Source of the DNA: UBA8752 sp002172485 | Lineage (GTDB): Bacteria; Bacteroidota; Bacteroidia; Flavobacteriales_D; Sanyastnellaceae | Direction: 5' to 3' | Assembly: GCA_042089915.1 (NCBI GenBank) | Contig: JBELJZ010000011.1 | Span: 20,625-84,624 of the forward strand | Length of the DNA: 64,000 nucleotides | Shown here: positions 33,128 to 42,000 of the stretch, in pieces | Layout: each line of letters begins with the position of its first letter | Position numbering within the stretch: position 1 is the stretch's first letter | Program-made: the position numbers and the translations under genes | Notes under the pieces: model-generated | What the model saw: only the letters and a program-made list of their open reading frames with translations | Told to the model about the DNA's origin: nothing | The model's database searches: none

Positions 33128-34641
33128 CAGGCTTCGCTTTCAGCGAGCATCTTCTCACCCGCCTCGATGACCTCGTCGATGTTGCCCTTCAGGTTGAAGG
33201 CCGCCTCCGGATACTGGTCGAGATCGCCATTGAGAATCATGTTGAAGCCCTTGATGGTGTCCTCGATGGAGACGAGCACACCCGGGATGCCGGTAAACTG
33301 CTCGGCCACGTGGAACGGCTGGGACAGGAAGCGCTGAACGCGGCGGGCGCGGTGCACCACCTGCTTGTCCTCCTCGCTGAGCTCGTCCATACCGAGGATG
33401 GCAATGATGTCCTGCAGCTCGACGTAACGTTGGAGGGTCTCCTTGACGCGTTCTGCCGTGCGGTAGTGCTCGTCGCCGACCACCTCTGGGGTGAGGATGC
33501 GGGACGTGGAGTCGAGCGGGTCCACAGCCGGGTAGATGCCGAGAGAGGCAATCTTCCGGGACAACACCGTCGTGGCGTCGAGGTGGGCAAACGTCGTGGC
33601 GGGAGCCGGGTCAGTGAGGTCGTCTGCGGGAACGTAGACGGCCTGCACGGAGGTGATGGAGCCCTTCTTGGTGGAGGTGATGCGCTCCTGCATGGCGCCC
33701 ATCTCGGTGGCCAGCGTCGGCTGGTAGCCCACAGCGGACGGCATCCGGCCGAGGAGGGCAGACACCTCAGAACCGGCCTGCGTGAAGCGGAAGATGTTGT
33801 CGATGAAGAACAGAATGTCTTTACCAGCGCCTTCACCACCGCCATCGCGGAAATACTCGGCGACAGACAGACCGCTCAACGCCACACGGGCACGGGATCC
33901 GGGAGGCTCGTTCATTTGACCGAACACGAGGGTGGCCTGGCTCTTGGCGAGCTCGTCCATGTCCACCTTCGACAGGTCCCAACCGCCTTCCTCCATGCTC
34001 TTCTCGAAAGCCTCGCCGTACTTGATGACGCCGGACTCGATCATCTCGCGGAGGAGGTCGTTTCCTTCACGGGTGCGCTCTCCCACACCGGCGAACACGG
34101 ACAAACCGTCGTGGCCCTTGGCGATGTTGTTGATGAGCTCCATGATGAGGACCGTCTTGCCCACACCGGCCCCGCCGAAGAGGCCAATCTTACCTCCCTT
34201 GGCGTAGGGCTCGATCAGGTCGATCACCTTGATGCCCGTGAACAGGATCTCGGTGGAGGTGCTCAGCTCTTCAAACTTCGGGGCAGCCTGGTGGATCTCC
34301 CGCGGACCGGCCGATTCGACCTTGCCGCCGGCGATGCCGTCAATCGCTTGACCCGTCACATTGAAAAGGCGACCCTTGATGGCTTCACCCGTGGGCATGC
34401 TCATGGCGCGGCCCATGACCTTCACGGGCATGCCGCGGCGCAATCCCTCAGTGGCGTCCATGGCAATGGCGCGGACGGTGTCCTCACCAATGTGCTTCTG
34501 GCACTCCATAACGAGCGGGGGTTGACCTTCCCGCTCCACCTCGAGGGCTTCCAGGATTTTGGGTAGGGCCATGCCAGAGGGGAAACTGATGTCCACAACC
34601 GGACCGATGACTTGTTGGATGGAACCGACGTTCTGGCTCAT
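33127..34641 (-). CDS. atpD: F1 ATP synthase beta subunit
   Basis: The 504-residue catalytic subunit runs from ATG 34641. It has an N-terminal barrel (GSIQQVIGPVVDISFP), Walker A GGAGVGKT, GERTREGNDL, VFGQMNEPPGSRARV, and the C-terminal ILGMDELSEEDKQVVHRARR. With the alpha subunit it forms the hexamer that makes ATP. It is slightly longer than the E. coli protein because of insertions in the middle, where residues such as FEKSMEEGGWDLSKV are visible, as is usual for Bacteroidota. A longer in-frame extension lacks family similarity. It has an upstream -7 box (34695-34702). Confidence 0.97.
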   Translation of the reverse strand: MSQNVGSIQQVIGPVVDISFPSGMALPKILEALEVEREGQPPLVMECQKHIGEDTVRAIAMDATEGLRRGMPVKVMGRAMSMPTGEAIKGRLFNVTGQAIDGIAGGKVESAGPREIHQAAPKFEELSTSTEILFTGIKVIDLIEPYAKGGKIGLFGGAGVGKTVLIMELINNIAKGHDGLSVFAGVGERTREGNDLLREMIESGVIKYGEAFEKSMEEGGWDLSKVDMDELAKSQATLVFGQMNEPPGSRARVALSGLSVAEYFRDGGGEGAGKDILFFIDNIFRFTQAGSEVSALLGRMPSAVGYQPTLATEMGAMQERITSTKKGSITSVQAVYVPADDLTDPAPATTFAHLDATTVLSRKIASLGIYPAVDPLDSTSRILTPEVVGDEHYRTAERVKETLQRYVELQDIIAILGMDELSEEDKQVVHRARRVQRFLSQPFHVAEQFTGIPGVLVSIEDTIKGFNMILNGDLDQYPEAAFNLKGNIDEVIEAGEKMLAESEA

Positions 34642-34694
34642 TTCGGCGATGATTGACGCGTGTGTAACGGGGTGAATCCACCCGTATTTGGGCG

Positions 34695-34702
34695 CAAAAA
34701 TA
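34695..34702 (-). promoter_or_regulatory. Bacteroidota -7 box for atpD
   Basis: TATTTTTG on the minus strand fits TAnnTTTG and lies 53 bases before the atpD start. TTTC lies 18 bases upstream as a possible weak -33 element. Confidence 0.45.
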
Positions 34703-34816
34703 ACCCAAACGGACCACGTGGAAAGCCCTCCGTTCACAAGGTGGGCCACAGGAGTTTTCAACGCCATGAAATTTGCCTCCGGTGCCGGTTTCTGGGCGGG
34801 CGACATCCTGCCCGGC

Positions 34817-34824
34817 TACTTTTG
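34817..34824 (+). promoter_or_regulatory. Bacteroidota -7 box directly before ribF
   Basis: TACTTTTG fits TAnnTTTG and ends 6 bases before the GTG start of ribF. If used, the transcript would start at or within a few bases of the start codon. Confidence 0.4.
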
Positions 34825-34830
34825 ACCTTC

Positions 34831-35802
34831 GTGAAGCTTCACCACGGCCTTCCCCACTTTCCTCCCGGCCCACGTCGGATCGTCACCACGGGCACCTTTG
34901 ACGGCGTGCACCTCGGCCACCAGGCGCTGCTAGGCTGGATGGTAGACCAGGCCAAGAACGATGGCGCAGAGACCGTGGTCCTCACATTCGACCCCCACCC
35001 GAGAAAGGTGCTCTTCGGCGAGAACAGCGGGCTGGAGCTGCTGCAGTCCCTGGACCAGCGGGCGCATTCACTCGAAGCCACTGGACTCGACCACCTCGTG
35101 GTCCAGCCTTTTGACCGCGCCTTCTCCCGACTGCATCCGGTGGATTTCGTGCGAGACGTCCTCGTGCGGGGGCTCGGGTGCACCACCGTCGTCGTCGGCC
35201 ACGACCACCGCTTTGGAGCAGGCCGCGAGGGCAATGAAGAGCTGCTGCGAGAATGCGGGGAGACCTACGGATTCGACGTCATCCACATTCCGCCCCACAT
35301 CGAGGATGAATTGACCGTGTCCAGCACGAAAATCCGACAGCGCCTGCGCGATGGCGATGTGGCCGGGGCCCACACCCTGATGGGACACCCCTTCCAATGG
35401 GCAGGCCACGTGGTTCGCGGAGATGGCCGGGGACGTCACCTCGGTTTCCCCACCGCCAACCTCGACGCACTCGAGCTGGACCAGATCCTGCCCGCAGCGG
35501 GGGTCTACGCCGTCGAGGTCGATTGGGAACACAATCCCAACGACCAGCCTCAGTCAGCCATGGTCCACATTGGGCCGCGCCCCACATTCGAAGATGCCGA
35601 GGCCGGTCCGCGTGTGGAGGTCCATCTCCTGGAAGCGAGCCAACCCGACCTGTATGGACAGTCGCTCGCACTCTCCTTTGTGGATCGGCTGCGGGACGTC
35701 CAGAAATTCGAGTCCAAGGACGACCTGATCACCCAGCTTCACCAGGACGCCAAGGCCGCGAAATCCAAGCTGCCGCAACGAACTGACTCCAACCGCCGTT
35801 GA
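34831..35802 (+). CDS. ribF: Bifunctional riboflavin kinase/FAD synthetase
   Basis: The protein has 323 residues from GTG 34831. The N-terminal FAD synthetase domain shows TTGTFDGVHLGHQALL, VVLTFDPHP and VVVGHDHRFGAGREGN. The C-terminal riboflavin kinase shows GRGRHLGFPTANL and an ending with VEVHLLEAS and LDFVDRLRD-type sequence (LSFVDRLRDVQKF). It phosphorylates riboflavin to FMN and adenylates FMN to FAD. No ATG precedes the conserved N-terminus at a suitable distance, so GTG is chosen. It is divergent from atpD and followed after 7 bases by the leucine-rich-repeat gene. Confidence 0.95.
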   Translation: MKLHHGLPHFPPGPRRIVTTGTFDGVHLGHQALLGWMVDQAKNDGAETVVLTFDPHPRKVLFGENSGLELLQSLDQRAHSLEATGLDHLVVQPFDRAFSRLHPVDFVRDVLVRGLGCTTVVVGHDHRFGAGREGNEELLRECGETYGFDVIHIPPHIEDELTVSSTKIRQRLRDGDVAGAHTLMGHPFQWAGHVVRGDGRGRHLGFPTANLDALELDQILPAAGVYAVEVDWEHNPNDQPQSAMVHIGPRPTFEDAEAGPRVEVHLLEASQPDLYGQSLALSFVDRLRDVQKFESKDDLITQLHQDAKAAKSKLPQRTDSNRR

Positions 35803-35809
35803 TTGCACG

Positions 35810-36412
35810 ATGGCCCGCCCTCTGACCCGCCTTCTGCTCCTGGCCACAGTGCTGCTCTCGGTCCACACGACACGGGGACAAGCAGGCTGGGACACAGCGC
35901 GGGTCTGGACCGATTTTGAAGCCGCCCTCCAACGACCAGAACGGGTGCTTCGCCTGGACCTTTCGAAGGCCAAATGGAAGGAGGTGGACCACCGGCTGCG
36001 CCGCTTCCGCAACCTCCGCGAATTGGTGCTGGACAAAAACGGCATTGACACCATTCCCCCGTGGATGGGCGAACTCAAAACGGTGGAGCGCCTGAGCCTG
36101 AGGTCCAATCGAATTCGCTTTCTCCCTCCCGGCATCCTCGACATGGAAAACCTTCGGGAACTCAACGTCGCAGACAACGAGGTGGAGGGCATTCCCGAAG
36201 ACATCGACCACCTTCAGAATCTGCGACACCTCATCCTCTGGTCCAACCTCATTGGCCACTTCCCCCCTTCCCTGAGCCAGCTCGACAGTTTGCAGACCCT
36301 CGATTTGCTGCACAACGAAATGTCCCTCGAGGAGCAGACGTGGGTGCGGGAACTCCTGCCGGGAAGGACGCTGCATTTCAGTGAACCCTGCCGATGTCGG
36401 TTCGACGATTGA
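35810..36412 (+). CDS. Exported leucine-rich-repeat protein
   Basis: The 200-residue protein has a signal peptide (about 1-23, ending TTRGQ) and about five leucine-rich repeats of 22-24 residues. These include LRELVLDKNGIDTIPPWMGEL, VERLSLRSNRIRFLPPGILDM, and LRELNVADNEVEGIPEDIDHL. The spacing LxxLxLxxNxIxxIP is the usual bacterial form. A Cys-containing C-terminal cap (SEPCRCRFDD) closes it. LRR proteins bind other proteins; no partner is evident. Its last 19 bases overlap the start of the kinase gene. Confidence 0.85.
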   Translation: MARPLTRLLLLATVLLSVHTTRGQAGWDTARVWTDFEAALQRPERVLRLDLSKAKWKEVDHRLRRFRNLRELVLDKNGIDTIPPWMGELKTVERLSLRSNRIRFLPPGILDMENLRELNVADNEVEGIPEDIDHLQNLRHLILWSNLIGHFPPSLSQLDSLQTLDLLHNEMSLEEQTWVRELLPGRTLHFSEPCRCRFDD

Positions 36413-36933
36413 ACCGCCCCCCAGTCGTGGTGCTCACCGGGGTCGAAAATGCCGGGAAGTCCACGTTGTCTGCCGCATTGTCTGCCGCACTCGGTTGGCC
36501 CCTGCTGGAAGAGGCGGCACGCACCGATGCTGCCGTGGTCGAAGGACGGACCACCCCCGAAGACCTGAAACGTCTGCTGTCTGGTTTCCGTGACACGTTG
36601 GGTGCCCTGCTCGGGCAAGGGGCGCCGGGCATCCTCTGCGATACCGGGGCGCTCGTCCTCGAAATGTGGTCGGAAACCGCCTTCGACACCGCCCTTCCTG
36701 GCGCTGCTTCCCTTCAAAGCCAAACGGACCTCCACCTGCTTTGTCGGACGTTGCCGCACTGGGAGGCGGACCCCTTGCGGTCCATGCCCGAGCTCGCCGC
36801 CCGGCAGCAATTGGAAGCCCAATACGTGCGACGGCTGGACGACCGCAAGCTGCCGTGGATCGATGTGCCGGTCCTGCCGTTGGAAAAGCGCGTTGAATTC
36901 GCGCGTCATGCCATCTTGAGCGCCTTGACATGA
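36394..36933 (+). CDS. NadR-like P-loop kinase (probable nicotinamide riboside kinase)
   Basis: This 179-residue P-loop protein has Walker A GVENAGKST (about residues 16-24), then EEAARTDAAVVEGRTTPEDL and a central ILCDTGALVLEMWSE. These features agree with the kinase domain of NadR-type enzymes (AAA_28). The next gene, a PnuC-like transporter, overlaps its stop by 4 bases. That pairing strongly suggests phosphorylation of imported nicotinamide riboside to NMN. It lacks the N-terminal nucleotidyltransferase domain of bifunctional NadR. The role is inferred from family and context, not from a decisive catalytic signature. Confidence 0.75.
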   Translation: MSVRRLNRPPVVVLTGVENAGKSTLSAALSAALGWPLLEEAARTDAAVVEGRTTPEDLKRLLSGFRDTLGALLGQGAPGILCDTGALVLEMWSETAFDTALPGAASLQSQTDLHLLCRTLPHWEADPLRSMPELAARQQLEAQYVRRLDDRKLPWIDVPVLPLEKRVEFARHAILSALT

Positions 36934-37499
36934 GTGCGGACCACCCCACATTGACCCCGACCCGCTTCGAACGCACCACGGAAGCCATTGCCGTGCTGCT
37001 CAGCTTGGGCTACACCTGGGGTTACCTACAAGGCTGGACACCGTGGTGCTTCCTGCCAGCCGCCCTGGGCGCAGCCATGCTCGGTTGGCTTTGCTGGCGG
37101 CGCAACATCCTCGCGGAGGCCGCCCTGCAAGCCTTCTACGTGGCCTTTGCGGGCTATGGCGCTTGGCTGTCTTCCAACGTTCAGGATTGGACCCCGCAGT
37201 CGGAGCCTTTGGCCTGGCACCTTGTTGCCATCGGCATCACCACAGCCATCACGTTGCTCACCGCATGGGGCCTCCGCCGCTACACGCGCAGTGCGTTGCC
37301 CCTGCCTGACGCGTTCACCACCGTGTTCAGCCTGTGGGCCACCTGGCTGATGGTCGAAAACCACCACGCCAACTGGGCCTATTGGATCGCCATCGATGCG
37401 GTTGCCATCGTCCTGTACGCAAAGCGCGGCCTTCCTCTCGGGGCCGCGCTCTACGCCATCTATCTGGGGATGGCCGTGATGGGGTGGTTCGGGCTTTGA
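36930..37499 (+). CDS. pnuC: PnuC-family nicotinamide riboside transporter
   Basis: The 189-residue membrane protein has about six to seven spans and the family signature NWAYWIAIDAVAIVLYAKRG near the C-terminus. An N-terminal EAIAVLLSLGYTWGYLQG region and the WCWRRN-like loop (LGWLCWRRNILAEA) also fit. PnuC carries nicotinamide riboside by facilitated diffusion and relies on a kinase to trap it, here the NadR-like protein just upstream (4-base overlap). It is slightly shorter than usual PnuC proteins (about 210-240 residues). It ends 10 bases before the convergent tonB gene. Confidence 0.9.
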   Translation: MSADHPTLTPTRFERTTEAIAVLLSLGYTWGYLQGWTPWCFLPAALGAAMLGWLCWRRNILAEAALQAFYVAFAGYGAWLSSNVQDWTPQSEPLAWHLVAIGITTAITLLTAWGLRRYTRSALPLPDAFTTVFSLWATWLMVENHHANWAYWIAIDAVAIVLYAKRGLPLGAALYAIYLGMAVMGWFGL

Positions 37500-37509
37500 A
37501 CCGTCCGCT

Positions 37510-38217
37510 TCAGCGGATGATGAATTTCACCGGAATGGTGTACTGCACGCTCACCGGCTTGCCTTGCTGGCGGCCGGGCTCGAAATCGGGCAGGGAGCTG
37601 ACCACGCGGAGGGCTTCCTCGTCAAGACGGGGGTCCACCGGACGCAGCACACGCCCATCGCGCACCTTGCCGTCCTTGCCGACGACGAAGTAGACAAACA
37701 CCGTGCCCTGAATGCCGGCATCCTTGGCGATCGGCGGATACTTGGTGTTGGAGCTGACGTACTTGATGATCTCCAGCTGCGTGCACTGGTCCCGCTCCGG
37801 ACCGGTCTTGCTCTTGCACGGACCAAAGCCCGGCATGTCCTCGACGATCATGAAGGGGATGTCCTCCTCCACGACTTCTTCTTCCTCGACCTCGATGATC
37901 TCGATTTCGGTGTCTTCGTCGATTTCGATGTCCTCAATCTCCAGCTCCTCTTCAATCTCCTCCTCGTCGTCGACAATCTCGATGACCGTGGTCTGCTGCG
38001 GAGGCGGCGGAGGTGGTGGTGGTGGGATGACGTTCACGGGGATGACCTCATCCTCGAGCAGGTCCACCTCGAAATCCAGGGCGCGGACGATGTTGACATC
38101 GTAGCTGGTCCAGGCCAAGGCGGCGAGCAACAGGGCGAGGACGGAGACGAAGCCAACCGAGCGCCAGGTGCCCCGCTTGTTCTCGAGGTCGGCTTGGGGT
38201 GTTTTGCGTGGCTGCAT
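37510..38217 (-). CDS. TonB-family energy transducer
   Basis: The 235-residue protein runs from ATG 38217. It has an N-terminal membrane span (about 20-38), a run of nine prolines, and a very acidic Glu/Asp/Ile-rich linker (VDDEEEIEEELEIEDIEIDE and on). The C-terminal TonB domain follows (YPPIAKDAGIQGTVFVYFVV and GKDGKVRDGRVLRPV). It transmits the proton-motive force through ExbBD to outer-membrane receptors. The acidic spacer is common in Bacteroidota TonB proteins, whereas proteobacterial TonB uses Pro/Lys/Glu. It sits at the end of the sprA-gcvH-vanZ gene group, facing pnuC. Confidence 0.92.
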   Translation of the reverse strand: MQPRKTPQADLENKRGTWRSVGFVSVLALLLAALAWTSYDVNIVRALDFEVDLLEDEVIPVNVIPPPPPPPPPQQTTVIEIVDDEEEIEEELEIEDIEIDEDTEIEIIEVEEEEVVEEDIPFMIVEDMPGFGPCKSKTGPERDQCTQLEIIKYVSSNTKYPPIAKDAGIQGTVFVYFVVGKDGKVRDGRVLRPVDPRLDEEALRVVSSLPDFEPGRQQGKPVSVQYTIPVKFIIR

Positions 38218-38257
38218 GAGCTGTGTTTTGCTGGGCCGTACGGGCGGCCAAATTAGT

Positions 38258-38689
38258 CTAAAGGATGCGCTTGCCCATGGGCCACTCCAAATACAATGCC
38301 CGAAATGCACATCCGGCCGCGAGGAGTCCAAAAAGGTCGGCCAACACATCCGCCACATCGCGCCCGCGATCGAGGAACACGATGCCTTGTGCCCATTCGA
38401 GCAACACAGCCATCATCCCTCCGCCAATCAGGACCAAAGGCCACGCCTGACGGCAGGACCAGTGACCAGCACGGCCCTTTCTCAGGGCAACCAGGGCCGA
38501 CATGGCCCACAGGCCAAACAGGGCAGCATGCAAAACGAGGTCCACGCGCTGCTGGCTCCACCAATCTTGTCCGGACAGCTCGGCGCCAGGCAACCCATGC
38601 AGGGCCACGACCACCGCAGTCATCGCCCAGTACGACAGGAAATTCCGTGCCGCGTGCGTCGTGCGGGACTCAGCCGACCTCCGCGGCAT
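38258..38689 (-). CDS. VanZ-like membrane protein
   Basis: The 143-residue protein has about four membrane spans. It carries the VanZ-family pattern RVDLVLHAALFGLWA followed by a C-terminal half with LLEWAQGIVFLDRGRDVADVLADLFG, which holds the E-x-x-Q and R-x-x-D-x-x-D residues of the family. Function is uncertain; VanZ was first noted in glycopeptide resistance, but most family members are not resistance genes. It overlaps the end of gcvH by 20 bases and precedes tonB by 40 bases, a gene order common in Flavobacteriia. Confidence 0.85.
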   Translation of the reverse strand: MPRRSAESRTTHAARNFLSYWAMTAVVVALHGLPGAELSGQDWWSQQRVDLVLHAALFGLWAMSALVALRKGRAGHWSCRQAWPLVLIGGGMMAVLLEWAQGIVFLDRGRDVADVLADLFGLLAAGCAFRALYLEWPMGKRIL

Positions 38690-39047
38690 AGGCCTCGGAC
38701 GTCATCAAGCCACTCAAATCCGGCGCGCCGTCCAGCTTGATCTTGATGATCCAGCCCTCCCCGTACGGATCCTCGTTGATGAGGGCCGGGTTGTCTTCGA
38801 GGGCTTCGTTCAATTCCATCACGGTTCCGGCGATCGGCATGAACATGTCGCTGACGGTCTTCACGGCCTCGATGGTGCCGAACACCTCCTCCAGTTCCAG
38901 TTGCTCGTCTTCCGTTTCCACTTCGACAAAAACAATGTCACCCAGCTCGGATTGGGCGAAATCAGTGATGCCCACGGTGGCCACGTCTCCTTCAACGCGC
39001 ACCCATTCGTGGTCCTTGGAGTAATGCAGGTCCTGAGGGAAGTTCAT
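38670..39047 (-). CDS. gcvH: Glycine cleavage system H protein
   Basis: The 125-residue lipoyl-carrier protein runs from ATG 39047. It starts MNFPQDLHYSKDHEWVRVEG and carries the lipoylation Lys in FGTIEAVKTVSD, then FMPIAGTVMELN. In the glycine cleavage complex it shuttles the aminomethyl group between P, T and L proteins, none of which is in this window. Length and both ends are standard. A near-consensus -7 box (TACATTCG, 39052-39059) lies 4 bases upstream. sprA ends 38 bases upstream of its start. Confidence 0.96.
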   Translation of the reverse strand: MNFPQDLHYSKDHEWVRVEGDVATVGITDFAQSELGDIVFVEVETEDEQLELEEVFGTIEAVKTVSDMFMPIAGTVMELNEALEDNPALINEDPYGEGWIIKIKLDGAPDLSGLMTSEAYAAEVG

Positions 39048-39085
39048 GGGGCGAATGTAATCCACGCACCCCTCCCGTGCGCGGC

Positions 39086-42000
39086 TTATTGCGTGAGGTT
39101 GAAGCGCAGTGCGATTCCGCTCTTCACGTTGGTCGTGGCGAAGCTCGTCGAGACTTTCGGGCGCGTCAGCTGCTCGTCGAAGAAGGCCTGCAGAATCAGT
39201 TTGCGCGACACTTCGAGGTCGGCACTGAACTTGATGCTCGCCACCTTTTGTCCGGCCGTCACCTGGTTCTCCCGGTTGAAGCCATCTCCAGTACCAGTTC
39301 CCACCGACGACAGCGGATCCAACTTGCGGATGATCGTGCTGTTGTCACGCACCGTGATGTCCAGGCGCAGGACCACATCCGTCTCCTTGAGCATTTGGAT
39401 GGGCAGCTTGCCCCGGGTGCGCAAGAAGGGATTGGGCACATTGGCAATCCGGTAGCCTGTGCCAATGACCAGCGCATTGCTCTTGGTCTCTGTGATCTGG
39501 TTGTTGGTCAACCCGAAGTTGATGGTCCGGTCGCGGCGCATCTCCACCTTGATCTGAGGCTCGTTCTTGCCGCTCGCCTTGAGCGTCACATCCACCCCGA
39601 TGAGCGGCGACATCTGCTCGCTGATGGTGACCTGGTTGTACTGGCGCTCGTTGACGTAGTTGCCAAAGGCACTTTGATCGAAGGCCGTTGGGCGCCCCAA
39701 GTCGTCCGCCTCGTAACTGAGGTTGGTCACGTAGGACGTGGTCATGGTCGACCGGTAGCTGTGGTTCAAGCTGAAGCGCTTCACCCGGTTCTTGAGCAGG
39801 TTGCCCTTGGACAAGCCGTCGTAGCTCACGCGCCAATTGGGGGCGAGCTTGGTTTTGAACGGGTCAAGGGAGACCTGGTCCGCGCGCTGACCGGTGTAGG
39901 CCGCGATGAAGGCCGGGATGGTCACCGCCGGGCTCGTCGGGCCCCAACCGAGGTAGTAGCCATTGGGCTCGCTGCTCGGCAAGTTGTAGCTCTGGGCGTT
40001 CAGGCGCTCGCTCATGTCGAGGCGGGCCAATTTGAACTGACGCCACGTGTCGCTGTCGAAATCCTCGTCGTCCTGGACAAAGGCCGTCGGCCACGTCAGG
40101 ATGGTGGTGGTGAAGTTGCCGCCGTCCTGTGGAGATTCGAATTGCCAGTCCCCGAGTGCGTCGTCAAAACGGAAGAAGCTCTGCTGGTTGCGGCTCTCGT
40201 TGCGGCTCGCCTCGAGGTCGATCTTCAAATCGTCAAACGGCTCGAGTTGGGCCCGCAGGTTGAGGTTGGCGCTGTAGTTCTCCTGATAGGTCTGGTTCAA
40301 ATACGGATTGTCCGTGAGCCAACCGCGGCTGGCGGCGTCGAGGGCGAAGTCACCGGTGCGGTTGCCCTGGAGGTCCGTGTTCTGGTGTCCCAGCAAGAAG
40401 GGCAATCCCGGCGCCTCCAACGCGCTGTCAAATCCAGCGTACCGCGCTTTGCGGTCGGTGGCCAATCCCGGCAACAACAGGCCTTCGTTGCGGCTGTAGC
40501 TGACGTTGACGCTCTTGACCGCCATCATGGCCTTGAGGACAAACGACACCGGGTCGATGTACAGCGGCGGCTTCTCGTCATCGTCGTAGTTGCCGAAGCC
40601 ATCCCGGTCCTCGTTCTCGATCTCTTTCTTCTTCTTGTCTTGCTCCTTCTGCCACTCCCGCTTCCGCTTGCCTGAGCTGATGTCCTTGAGCAGCGGCACC
40701 TTGTCGTACAACTTGCTGAAGTTGGCCTGGGCATTCAGGGTGATGTTCCGGCTGTTCTGGATGGTGTGGCCAAGGCTGTCCTGCGCGAAAGGCGCGCGGT
40801 CCCAGCGGTAGGTGCTCTGGTACCGAATGTCCGCATTGGTAAAGTTGATGAGGGGGAACTTGTCCAGGGGAAGCCGGTAGCTCGCGGAGATGTTGTGGTC
40901 GTAGGTGGTGACCTCTCCGAAGTTCTCGATGTTGGTCAGAACGGTGTCCCGGTAGCGGGCATACGACTCGGCATCGTTCCGGTCGATCACGCCGGTCGGC
41001 TCCCCAATCAAGGCCGTTGCCCGGCCGTTGTAGTCCACCTTCAGGCTCTTCGTCAGGTCCCATTTGACCACATAGTCGCGGTTCCAATTCCACTGCTTCA
41101 ACACCTGGGTGCTGACCAGGACACCGGTCTCGATGCCGAGCAGTTCTGCGGTATTGTTGCGCACCCGACTCGCCTCGTATGTGCGGTCCATGCCCATGTT
41201 GACACTGACCTGCTTGAGGCCCGGGTAGAAGTTGAAGTCGGTCAGCCAACGGATGGCCTTGGACCGGCCCATCCAGGCAAACGGCTTGATCTCCTTGGGG
41301 CGGTTCGTGAAATCGTACCGGATGCCGCCGCGGTAATTGCGCCGGATATTGAACTCCGTATTGATGTCCCGCTGGTAATTCTCGGTGTAGGCGAAGTTGG
41401 CGCTCAGGTTGCCCGGATCGAGAAAGGCGAGGATGCCGCCATCGTTTTTGCCTCCCTTGTTGCTGGGTCGGCCTGCGGCCCCGCGCTGCGCTTCGAGCTC
41501 ACGCTGTTTGGTGACATCGTCCGCCCCCTTCAAACGCTTGGCTGCCGCTGCGGCGTCTTCCTTGCCCTTTTTGCGGTCTTTCTTGCCCTTGCCGCCCAGT
41601 TGGGGGTCAATCTTGATGTTGGAGAAGTTGATGCTCCGGATCCGGTTGATCTGCTGCGATTTCTTCTTGCGTTCGGTGGACAGGCCGGCATCCGCGATTT
41701 CCACGTCGGGCGACAGCGGGTCGAATTGCGGAGTGGAGACGGTCTCGCTGTAGCCGAGGTACATCGGGAGCTGAACCCCGAGGAAGTCCGGAAGGAACTT
41801 GCCCAACTGCAGGGTCGTGTTGGCGTCCACCCCCTGAATGGTTTCCCGTTGACGTTCCTGCACCCGCTGCTCGAGGCCACCCCAGCCCGGGGTCGACATG
41901 TTGGCTGCCACGTTCAGGTTGCCCAAGTCACTCAGCGTCGCTTGCATTTGTGCCGTGGCTGCCCAACCGCCTTCCTCGTTGAATTCCGACAGCCGCAGCT

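Noticed and set aside
33310..34566. A plus-strand open frame opposite atpD
   Set aside because: It is a His/Val/Leu-rich antisense translation of atpD with no domain.
37861..38000. Low-complexity acidic stretch in tonB as a possible assembly or frame error
   Set aside because: Glu/Asp-rich linkers after the proline run are a normal feature of Bacteroidota TonB proteins, and the frame stays open to the conserved C-terminal domain.
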